Shown: positions 17,091 to 24,296 of the stretch, piece by piece
How positions within the stretch are numbered: the stretch's first letter is position 1
Layout of the letters: the number at the start of each line of letters is the position of its first letter
Origin: Bacteroidota bacterium
Lineage (GTDB): Bacteria > Bacteroidota > Bacteroidia > Chitinophagales > Saprospiraceae
Reading direction: 5' to 3'
NCBI GenBank assembly: GCA_016124585.1
Contig: WGNL01000004.1
Coordinates: 1-64,000, forward strand
Length of the DNA stretch: 64,000 nucleotides
Made by a program: the position numbers and the translations under genes
The notes under the pieces: model-generated
The model's database searches: none
What the model saw: the letters and a program-made list of their open reading frames with translations, nothing else
Told to the model about the DNA's origin: nothing

Positions 17091-19037
17091 ATGAAAATAG
17101 AATTCAAGCATACAAAATGGTCTAATTATCTATTTTTAATTGTAATAGCAATTTCAGTTACTAGTTTATTTGGTTGGTTATTTGATATAGAAGCCTTTAA
17201 GCGGATTTTTCCAGATTCTGTAGCTATGAATCCCTTAACAGCATCATGTTTTATCATGAGTGCTTTTTCTTTTTGGTTACTGACTTTGAAGAAAAACAAT
17301 AGTTTTTACAACTTGGGTGGACATGCTTTGGCATTGTTGATACTTTTTATTGGATTACTAGTGGTGTTAAGTAATTTAATTGGTTTTAATACCCGTATTG
17401 ACCAATTACTATTTTCATCAAAGATAAGTGATGAACCTACAAGCTATGCCTACAATCGAATGTCTCCAAATACAGCGTTCTGTTTTGTACTGACTGCTAT
17501 CGAATTATTTATGTTGCATTATGAAACCAAAAAGCGATTTGTCCCTTATCAATTCATTGCTATTTTGGTGAGTTTAGGCGCTTTGCTTACCATGATTGGG
17601 TATTTGTATGATTTTACCATACTTTCTGAAATGCCTTCTTATGTTCCAATGGCCATCCATACCTCAGCAAATTTTTTCTTAATGTCGGTTGCGCTGTTAT
17701 TTGCGTATCCAGACAAAGGAATTATGTCAACTTATACCAGCAGGTCATCTGGTGGTAAACTTTCAAGGACATTTCTATTGCCCCTTATCGCACTACCAGT
17801 CTTGATGGGGATGCTATATAATTTTGTCAGAAGTAAGGATTTGGTGTCGAGCAGCTTGACAACACTATTCTTGGTATATGGTATTGTGATTGGGTTCGCT
17901 GCCCTTATTTACCTTTATTCGTATTCATTGAACAAAAAAGAGAATCAGAAAAGAAAGGTTGAGGCCAATTTAAAAGAGAGTAATGAGCGGTTTAAGAGTA
18001 TTTTTGAATATGCGCCAGACCCAATGTGGTTGTTTGATATGAATTCACTTTTTTTTTTAGAAGTTAATCAGAAGGCAATAATTAGATATGGGTACACTTT
18101 GGATGAATTTAGAAAAATGCGAATTACAGATATTCGACCAAAGGATGAAGTGCCTAAGGTTCAGGAAAAAATCGAGATAATTAGAAAAAATGAAAAATTG
18201 ACGGGGTCGTGGAAACATCAATTGAGGAATGACAAACTGATTGATGTAGAGATAACCTATCACAAGCTCGAAATGGATGGACAAGAGCAGTGCCTTGAAA
18301 TTGCAAAGGATGTGACTGAGCGTATAAAAATTGAAAAACAAATAAAGGAGTTGAACAAAGAATTGGAGGCTTTTACTTTCTCTGTGGCACATGACCTCCG
18401 TGCTCCTCTTAGAGTTATCGATGGATACGCTGGTGTGTTGAAAGAGGATTTTACGCCTGTTTTGGATAAGGAAGGGATGCGATTAATATCAATCATAGCA
18501 AGCAATGCTAGGCAAATGGGGCAATTGATAGATGATTTGCTTAATTTATCACGTATAGGGAGGGCTTCCTTGAAATACTCCATGGTAGATATACAGACTT
18601 TGGTGAGCTCTATTGTTGATGAGCAAAAAATATTATTCAGCGAGTACAACACCGCTTTTTTTATTGGAAATATTATTTCTGTTTATTGCGATGGTGTTTT
18701 GATAAAATCAGTATTGACTAATCTGATTGCCAATGCTATTAAGTACTCAAGAAATGAGGAAAACCCAAAGGTGGAAATTGGTTCATATGTCCGAGAAAAT
18801 GAAGTTGTTTATTTTGTGAAAGACAATGGAGTAGGTTTTGATATGAATTATGCGGACAAACTTTTTGGCGTATTTCAGCGATTGCACAAGGCTACTGAAT
18901 TTGAAGGTACTGGTGTGGGCTTAGCAATTGTACAACGAATTGTTCTAAAACATGATGGCCATGTCTGGGCTAATGCAATAAAAGATGAAGGTGCTACTTT
19001 TTATTTTAGTTTGCCTATCAACTATAAGAATGATTAA
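17091..19037 (+). CDS. Eight-helix membrane sensor histidine kinase with PAS domain
   Basis: A 648-residue inner-membrane kinase. About eight hydrophobic helices fill residues 10-290, with no large extracytoplasmic loop. A PAS domain (about 305-420) follows, then the dimerisation helix FSVAHDLRAPL with phospho-acceptor His434, and the ATPase domain (NLIANAIKYS, DNGVGFD, EGTGVGLAI). It resembles the phytochrome-type/HWE-like group of Bacteroidota kinases. I chose the ATG at 17091; an open frame begins at 17058 inside the previous gene. It lies between the hybrid protein and a stand-alone receiver and probably phosphorylates both. Confidence 0.88.
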   Translation: MKIEFKHTKWSNYLFLIVIAISVTSLFGWLFDIEAFKRIFPDSVAMNPLTASCFIMSAFSFWLLTLKKNNSFYNLGGHALALLILFIGLLVVLSNLIGFNTRIDQLLFSSKISDEPTSYAYNRMSPNTAFCFVLTAIELFMLHYETKKRFVPYQFIAILVSLGALLTMIGYLYDFTILSEMPSYVPMAIHTSANFFLMSVALLFAYPDKGIMSTYTSRSSGGKLSRTFLLPLIALPVLMGMLYNFVRSKDLVSSSLTTLFLVYGIVIGFAALIYLYSYSLNKKENQKRKVEANLKESNERFKSIFEYAPDPMWLFDMNSLFFLEVNQKAIIRYGYTLDEFRKMRITDIRPKDEVPKVQEKIEIIRKNEKLTGSWKHQLRNDKLIDVEITYHKLEMDGQEQCLEIAKDVTERIKIEKQIKELNKELEAFTFSVAHDLRAPLRVIDGYAGVLKEDFTPVLDKEGMRLISIIASNARQMGQLIDDLLNLSRIGRASLKYSMVDIQTLVSSIVDEQKILFSEYNTAFFIGNIISVYCDGVLIKSVLTNLIANAIKYSRNEENPKVEIGSYVRENEVVYFVKDNGVGFDMNYADKLFGVFQRLHKATEFEGTGVGLAIVQRIVLKHDGHVWANAIKDEGATFYFSLPINYKND

Positions 19038-19054
19038 ATTTTAAAATAGAGACT

Positions 19055-19498
19055 ATGGATTTAGTAAATATTGAAATCGTTTTAATTGAGGACAATCCAC
19101 ATGAGGCTGAATTGACTATTAGGAGCCTAAAGAAACATAATCTAGCGAATAGGTTGGTTCATATTGATGATGGACAGGATGCAATGGAATTTTTGTTTTC
19201 CACAGGGAAATATGAAAACAATATTGGAATGCTAAATCCAAAAATTATTCTGCTTGACTTGAAATTGCCAAAGGTGAATGGATTAGAGATACTGAAAAAA
19301 ATAAGAGAAGATGAACGGACCAAACATTTTCCGGTCGTCGTCCTTACCTCTTCAAAGGAAGAATCTGATGTTTTTGAAAGCTATAAATTGGGTGTGAATA
19401 GTTACATCGTTAAGCCTGTCAATTTTGAGAGTTTTACAAACGCTGTTACAGAGATTGGGCTTTATTGGATGCTTCTGAATGAGCCGCCTGCGTTTTGA
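19055..19498 (+). CDS. Stand-alone response regulator receiver (Rcp1-like)
   Basis: A 147-residue single receiver domain, with no output domain. It has the acidic pair E12/D13, phospho-acceptor D68 (IILLDLKLPKVNG), the Thr/Ser in VVLTSS and Lys in IVKP. The extended loop before D68 (STGKYENNIGMLNPK) is the mark of Rcp1-type regulators, partners of phytochrome-like kinases. It follows the kinase gene by 17 bases, so the two are presumably a cognate pair and the regulator a phosphate shuttle. Confidence 0.9.
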   Translation: MDLVNIEIVLIEDNPHEAELTIRSLKKHNLANRLVHIDDGQDAMEFLFSTGKYENNIGMLNPKIILLDLKLPKVNGLEILKKIREDERTKHFPVVVLTSSKEESDVFESYKLGVNSYIVKPVNFESFTNAVTEIGLYWMLLNEPPAF

Positions 19499-19519
19499 GT
19501 CGTAGGTAGGTATTTTGAT

Positions 19520-19561
19520 AAATACGTTCCTAAAATAGCCATTCATTTCAGGAATGTATTT
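19520..19561. terminator. Hairpin between convergent operons
   Basis: AAATACGTTCCT (19520-19531) pairs with AGGAATGTATTT (19550-19561) with one G-U pair and an 18-base loop. It could end both the signalling operon and the doxX-like gene. Confidence 0.5.
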
Positions 19562-19986
19562 CATGAAGAGCTTAAGATACAGTCCAATTCCCAAGCTTTT
19601 TGTTTAAGTAAACTCAACGCAAATGCACCAGCAGAGGCAGTAAAAACTGAATAATCAAAAGCCCCTTTGATGCCAGTCGAAAACGTCATGGAAAGTGCAA
19701 AGACAAGCAAAAGGAACCCGCTTAATTTTGCAAAAAGCGAGGTCTTGAAACCAATAATAAGACAGATGGCAAAAAGGATTTCGGCAATGGTAGCGACAGT
19801 GCCTAAAAATGGAATGGCTGCGCTTGGAACCCAAGGATTGATAAGCGCCGTGTATTCCAGAAACGCATCCCAGTTGCCCCAAACCGAGTTTTCTTTGGGC
19901 CAGTACCCAAATCTGTCCGCTACTGCTGATAGAAATGAAAAGGAAATAGCCAATCGAAGGAATAGTTTAATGATGTTGTAAGTCAT
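19561..19986 (-). CDS. DoxX family membrane protein
   Basis: A 141-residue protein with four membrane helices (about 5-25, 55-72, 78-96, 100-125) of the DoxX type. The family includes subunits of thiosulfate:quinone oxidoreductase and many small inner-membrane proteins linked with redox stress; the exact role of this one is not determined. Typical traits are RLAISFSFLSAVADRFGYW at the N-terminus and a charged LFAKLSG loop. It is monocistronic and points towards the signalling operon. A REP pair lies just upstream of its start. Confidence 0.8.
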   Translation of the reverse strand: MTYNIIKLFLRLAISFSFLSAVADRFGYWPKENSVWGNWDAFLEYTALINPWVPSAAIPFLGTVATIAEILFAICLIIGFKTSLFAKLSGFLLLVFALSMTFSTGIKGAFDYSVFTASAGAFALSLLKQKAWELDCILSSS

Positions 19987-20035
19987 GATGATTTAACCTG
20001 AAGATTTTATGGTAAATATAGCTTATTGCTGTAAA

Positions 20036-20132
20036 GTAACACGTAACACGGTCTGCCAGACCGTGCTTTCACGCTTCCCAAATTGGTGCAAGTTTGTTCA
20101 TGCGAAAGCACGGACTAGCAGTCCGTGTTACG
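20036..20132. repeat. Paired REP (BIME-like) element
   Basis: Two inverted REP hairpins: CACGGTCTGCCAGACCGTG (20047-20065) and CACGGACTAGCAGTCCGTG (20109-20127), bounded outside by GTAAC and GTTAC. The internal side of each carries the family extension (GCTTTCacGCTTCCCA and its inverse GCGAAAGC). It lies upstream of the doxX-like gene and against a decayed mutS tail. Confidence 0.9.
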
Positions 20133-20133
20133 C

Positions 20134-20190
20134 CTGTGCGAGGTACCGTAACTCTGTCAACCGCTTTAAGCACTACACAGGTGTCATAAT
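20134..20190 (-). pseudogene. More decayed relic of the mutS 3' end (copy B)
   Basis: The minus strand reads MTPV, a stop, then CLKRLTELRYLAQA, against MTPVECLMRLNELRKLAEED in MutS. In the best part 31 of 41 bases agree by hand alignment. It lies about 290 bases beyond the real mutS stop, in the same orientation, with the paired REP next to it. Confidence 0.6.
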
Positions 20191-20456
20191 CAAATTAGTT
20201 TTTTGCTCCTTAAATAGATTCGCCACTTTCTATTAATCCAAATAATTGCATTCAATAACAATCCAAGTAATGCAAAACTCGCTAAGGTTATTATCCAAAA
20301 AAGGGAGCCAGCAACCAAACCGTATCTTAGTGCTTTTATGATAGATAAATGCTTAATCGTTATTCCACCTAATACCATCATGAAATAGCAGAGTGCTAAG
20401 TACCAGCCTAGCTTTTTTGCCCATACATTCAGTGATGAACCCCGATTTCTTTTCAT
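20190..20456 (-). CDS. Small two-helix membrane protein
   Basis: An 88-residue protein with two or three hydrophobic helices (about 17-34 and 42-72) between basic ends (MKRNRG..., RKWRIYLRSKK), so probably an inner-membrane protein. I do not recognise a family. It fills the gap between the true mutS 3' end (22 bases upstream) and the decayed copy B, and its stop codon touches that copy, so it may have arrived with the duplication. Confidence 0.5.
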   Translation of the reverse strand: MKRNRGSSLNVWAKKLGWYLALCYFMMVLGGITIKHLSIIKALRYGLVAGSLFWIITLASFALLGLLLNAIIWINRKWRIYLRSKKLI

Positions 20457-20478
20457 TGAAATAAACCTAAATATTTAG

Positions 20479-23166
20479 CTAATCTTCCTCCGCCAACTTC
20501 CGCAACTCATTCAAACGCATCAAGCACTCAACTGGGGTCATCGTGTTCACGTCCATTTCCAATAGTATTTCTTTAATGCGTCCCACCTTAGGGTCAAAGG
20601 TCTCAAAAATGCTCAATTGAAAAGCTGGTGCAGTAATATCATTCGTAGCCGCTTTCTTCGCTTTGGGTTGGCCACTGACCGTGTGACTGCCAGTTACCCG
20701 GTCAGTATTCCCTGCTTCTATGTGTTGCTGTTCCAATTGCACCAAAATATCGTTCGCCCGCTCCACGATGCTGCGGGGCATTCCAGCCATCTTCGCTACA
20801 TGGATACCGAAACTGTGCTGGCTGCCTCCAGGCAGAAGTTTCCGAAGAAAAATCACTTTGTTCCCGACCTCCTTCACGGCCACGTTGAAATTCTTAATGC
20901 GGGGAAATTTATTCGAAAGCTCGTTCAGTTCGTGATAGTGTGTGGCGAAGAGCGTCTTGGGTCGCAGGTCGTTGTGCGAGTGAAGGTACTCAGCGATGCT
21001 CCAGGCAATGCTGATGCCGTCGTAGGTGCTCGTTCCTCGCCCAATTTCATCAAGGATGATGAGGCTGCGCTCGCTGATATTGTTCATGATGCTAGCTGTC
21101 TCAGTCATTTCCACCATGAACGTGGACTCGCCGCCGCTGAGGTTGTCGCTGGCGCCCACACGGGTGAATACCTTGTCAATCATACCAAGGTGGGCACTCT
21201 GTGCAGGAACGAAACTGCCCATCTGAGCCATCAGACTGATGAGCGCTGTTTGACGCAGCAGGGCAGATTTTCCGCTCATGTTTGGGCCGGTGATGACGAT
21301 GATTTGCTGCTCCTCATTGTCAAGGTAAACATCGTTGGGAACAAAACTCTCGCCTAATGGCAAGTGCTGTTCTATGACCGGATGGCGGCCATTTCGGATG
21401 TCAATCACTTGGCTGTAGTCGAGCATGGGGCGGGTGTAGTTTTGTTTCTCAGCCACTTTTGCGAAGCTCAACAAGCAATCCAGCCGAGCGACGATGCTGG
21501 CGTTGTGCTGCACGGGCTGGATGTAGTCAGCGATGCCCAATACCAGTGCCTCGAAGATTTGGTTCTCCAGCACCTGCATCCGTTCCTCGGCCCCCAAAAT
21601 CTTGGTTTCCAGCCGTTTCAGTTCGTCGGTGATGTAGCGCTCGGCTCCGGTGAGCGTTTGTTTGCGCACCCATTCCGGCGGCACTAGACCCTTGTCCTTG
21701 TGCTTGTTGGTCACTTCAAGGTAGTAGCCGAAGACCGAATTGAAGCCGATTTTCAAGTTGTCAATGCCCGTGCGTTCAGCCTCTGTCTGCTGGATATCCA
21801 CTAGCAGCGACTGGCTGTTTCTAGCGGTATTCCGTAGGTCGTCCAGCTCCTCGTGGAAGCCATCGGCGATGCAGCCGCCTTTGGCAATTTGAGCGGTTGG
21901 TTCGTCCACCAGTTGTCGCTTGATTTCATTGATGAGCGTTTTGCAGGGGTTCAGTCCTTCCGCCAATTTTTCAAAAAACACATTGCCGGAGGCAGCCAAT
22001 AATACTTTGAGCGGCTCGGTCGCTTCGAGTGCTTTCCTCAACTGAACTACTTCCCTCGGCCCGATTTTCCCCAGCGGCACCCGTGAAATGAGCCGCTCCA
22101 AATCGCCCATCTGCCGGATGTAGCTGCTGACTTCATCGGCGATACTTTGGTTTTGGAGGAAAAACGAGACCACCTCGTGCCTTGCTTCGATTTCCTTGAG
22201 CGAGGTCAGGGGAAGCACTACCCATTTTTTCAGCAAACGCCCGCCCATCGGCGACACGGTCTGGTCCAAGACGTTGATGAGTGGCGTACCGCCCTCGTGC
22301 GGACTAAAAAGCAGTTCGAGGTTCCGCACCGTGAAGCGGTCCAACCAGACATATTTTTCCTGGTGAATCCGGCTGATGGCGGTGATATGCTTCAGATTCT
22401 TGTTCTCAGTAGTGGCGAGGTAATGGAGCGCTGCACCTGCGGCGATTTGCGCCAATTCCAGCGTATCAATACCGAAGCCTTTGAGCGAAGCGACCTCAAA
22501 ATGTTCCTTGATTTTTTCTTGCGTAAAATCATGCGTGTACGCCCAATCGTCGAGGGTGTAGGTGTAAAAACGGTCGCCGAACTGCTGCTCGAAGAGCTTG
22601 GCGGCGCTTTTGCAAAAAACGATTTCGGAAGGGTTGAAGCCTTGCAACAGCTTGTCCATGTAGGTCAAATCACCCTCGGAAACAAGGAACTCGCCCGTGC
22701 TGATGTCCAGAAATGCGATACCCGCCGTGTCTTTTTTTCCAAAAAAAATGGAAGCGAGGAAGTTGTTGGTCTTGTGGTCAAGGAGTTTTTCGTCGGTGGT
22801 CACGCCCGGCGTCACTACTTCGGTGATGCCTCGTTTCACAATTTTCTTTTCTGGGGAAGGTTTTTCCAATTGCTCGCAGACCGCCACCCGGTAGCCAGCC
22901 CGCACGAGCCGGGGCAGATAGGTATCCATGCTGTGGTAGGGGAATCCAGCCAGTTCAATGTCGGCGCCGCCATTGTTGCGGCTGGTGAGTGTGATGCCGA
23001 GTGCACGGGAAGCCTTCACGGCATCCTCCCCGAAAGTTTCATAAAAATCGCCGACCCGGAAGAGCATGATGGCCTCTGGATGCTTAGCCTTCATCTTGAA
23101 ATACTGCTCCATGAGCGGCGTCACCTTGCCCTTGCTTTCCTTTTTTTGTCCGCCCACGACGGTCAT
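20479..23166 (-). CDS. mutS: DNA mismatch repair ATPase MutS
   Basis: Recognises mismatched bases and small loops and recruits MutL. The protein has 895 residues from the ATG at 23166. The family mismatch-binding motif is present as FRVGDFYETFGEDA near residue 40 (Phe and Glu contact the mismatch), followed by connector, core and clamp domains. The ATPase core shows Walker A GPNMSGKSALLRQ, a signature loop DNLSGGESTFMVEM, Walker B LIILDEIGRGTST and the H-loop FATHYHEL. A longer frame starts with TTG at 23202, but that codon lies inside the promoter -7 box, so I rejected it. The C-terminal 25 residues recur as relics at 13.8 and 20.1 kb. Confidence 0.97.
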   Translation of the reverse strand: MTVVGGQKKESKGKVTPLMEQYFKMKAKHPEAIMLFRVGDFYETFGEDAVKASRALGITLTSRNNGGADIELAGFPYHSMDTYLPRLVRAGYRVAVCEQLEKPSPEKKIVKRGITEVVTPGVTTDEKLLDHKTNNFLASIFFGKKDTAGIAFLDISTGEFLVSEGDLTYMDKLLQGFNPSEIVFCKSAAKLFEQQFGDRFYTYTLDDWAYTHDFTQEKIKEHFEVASLKGFGIDTLELAQIAAGAALHYLATTENKNLKHITAISRIHQEKYVWLDRFTVRNLELLFSPHEGGTPLINVLDQTVSPMGGRLLKKWVVLPLTSLKEIEARHEVVSFFLQNQSIADEVSSYIRQMGDLERLISRVPLGKIGPREVVQLRKALEATEPLKVLLAASGNVFFEKLAEGLNPCKTLINEIKRQLVDEPTAQIAKGGCIADGFHEELDDLRNTARNSQSLLVDIQQTEAERTGIDNLKIGFNSVFGYYLEVTNKHKDKGLVPPEWVRKQTLTGAERYITDELKRLETKILGAEERMQVLENQIFEALVLGIADYIQPVQHNASIVARLDCLLSFAKVAEKQNYTRPMLDYSQVIDIRNGRHPVIEQHLPLGESFVPNDVYLDNEEQQIIVITGPNMSGKSALLRQTALISLMAQMGSFVPAQSAHLGMIDKVFTRVGASDNLSGGESTFMVEMTETASIMNNISERSLIILDEIGRGTSTYDGISIAWSIAEYLHSHNDLRPKTLFATHYHELNELSNKFPRIKNFNVAVKEVGNKVIFLRKLLPGGSQHSFGIHVAKMAGMPRSIVERANDILVQLEQQHIEAGNTDRVTGSHTVSGQPKAKKAATNDITAPAFQLSIFETFDPKVGRIKEILLEMDVNTMTPVECLMRLNELRKLAEED

Positions 23167-23199
23167 ACTGGTTCTTGCCACGTGCGTTTCTGTTTTGGG

Positions 23200-23207
23200 C
23201 AAAGATA
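23200..23207 (-). promoter_or_regulatory. Putative -7 box of mutS
   Basis: TATCTTTG on the minus strand matches TAnnTTTG. It would start transcription about 27 bases before the ATG at 23166. No clear -33 box. Confidence 0.45.
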
Positions 23208-23210
23208 AAC

Positions 23211-23255
23211 GGATTGCGGATTTGGGGTTGCGGATTGCGGATTTGGTAAGGATTG
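23211..23255. repeat. Short direct repeat upstream of mutS
   Basis: GGATTGCGGATTTGG occurs at 23211-23225 and again at 23232-23246, 21 bases apart; a third partial copy (GGATTGC) starts at 23250. Confidence 0.7.
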
Positions 23256-23258
23256 CAG

Positions 23259-24290
23259 CTAAAAATCCACCCCAAACAGCATCAACTCCTCCTCATCGCC
23301 TGGAGCGATGAATTTCCGCTCGAAACGCAAACCAATTTTCTCCACCACCCGCTGCGAGGGCTTGTTACTTTCAATGAGAATGGCGGCAAGGCGTGGTAGC
23401 GCTAGCTTTTGCTTCGCAAAATTCAAGACTGCGTCAGCGGCCTCCACAGCGTAACCTTTGCCATAAAATTCGGGCAGCAGCGCATAGCCCATGTCCACAT
23501 CATCCAGGAAATCCCGCTTCACCAAGCCAGCAACGCCAACTGGGACGCCATCCGTTTTCCGCTCCATCACCCAGAAGCCGAAGCCAAAGTTGCGGTAAGC
23601 CGAAAACAGGCGGTGGATGATGTACTTTCGTGCATCGTCCAAGTTGTAAACCTTGCGGTCGCCAATGTTCTCCAGCCAGCCGGGTGAGTTCAGCAAATTA
23701 TAGTAAAACTGGGCATCGTCGGGAGTGATTTCACGCAGTTTCAACCGTTCAGTTTCCAATACAAATTGGCCAAGCGGCGGTCTGCAAAGAGCGAGGATTT
23801 CGTATTTGTCCTCCTTCCCAATTTTTACAAATCCTTGTTTTTGGAGCAAATGAATGGACACATCATTTCCCGTCATGCAGCCAGCCTCAATAATATTGGC
23901 TTCCATCTTTTCAAATCCAAAATCAATGACCGCCTTCGCTGCCTCGCTTGCCAGGCCTTTTCCCCAAAAATCAGGATGTAAGGTGAAGCCGATTTCCGCC
24001 GTTTGTTTTTCAGGATTCAAATTCCAGAGGCAGATAGTGCCGATGAGTTTTTCTTCTCCCCTCTGGCAAATGGCCCACAGGATTGATTCGCCGCTTTCCA
24101 CATTGTTTTGAATCAATTGAATGAAGGCCGTGACATCGTCTAATTTCTCAGCTTTTTTGATTTCGGTGAAACGCAGGATGCGCTCATCCGAGCGCTGGAT
24201 GAGCATTTCCGGGGCATCCTCAAAGGTCAGCGAACGAAGTTCAAGACGGTCCGTTGTCAAAATTGGGAAAGGTGAAAAATGGGTCTTCAT
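23259..24290 (-). CDS. Tandem double GNAT acetyltransferase (RimJ/RimL type)
   Basis: A 343-residue fusion of two GNAT acyltransferase domains of the RimJ/RimL class, which transfer acetyl from acetyl-CoA to amino groups. The first domain (about 1-168) starts TDRLELRSLT and has the CoA-binding pattern LHPDFWGKGLASEAA; the second (about 175-343) starts TERLKLREIT and has LPEFYGKGYAVEAA. Both keep the key Q/R-x-x-G-x-G/A loop in the form W/Y-G-K-G. The two halves are clearly related to each other, so this is an internal duplication. It lies six bases from the peptidase gene upstream and is probably its operon partner. Substrate unknown. Confidence 0.85.
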   Translation of the reverse strand: MKTHFSPFPILTTDRLELRSLTFEDAPEMLIQRSDERILRFTEIKKAEKLDDVTAFIQLIQNNVESGESILWAICQRGEEKLIGTICLWNLNPEKQTAEIGFTLHPDFWGKGLASEAAKAVIDFGFEKMEANIIEAGCMTGNDVSIHLLQKQGFVKIGKEDKYEILALCRPPLGQFVLETERLKLREITPDDAQFYYNLLNSPGWLENIGDRKVYNLDDARKYIIHRLFSAYRNFGFGFWVMERKTDGVPVGVAGLVKRDFLDDVDMGYALLPEFYGKGYAVEAADAVLNFAKQKLALPRLAAILIESNKPSQRVVEKIGLRFERKFIAPGDEEELMLFGVDF

Positions 24291-24296
24291 TTTGCG

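Noticed and set aside
23167-23202. The TTG at 23202 as mutS start
   Set aside because: The codon is part of a TATCTTTG -7 box; the ATG at 23166 gives a normal MutS N-terminus.
22147-23208. A 353-codon plus-strand frame opposite mutS
   Set aside because: It is antisense to a well-conserved gene, and its product has no domain or normal composition; it is a shadow of codon use in mutS.
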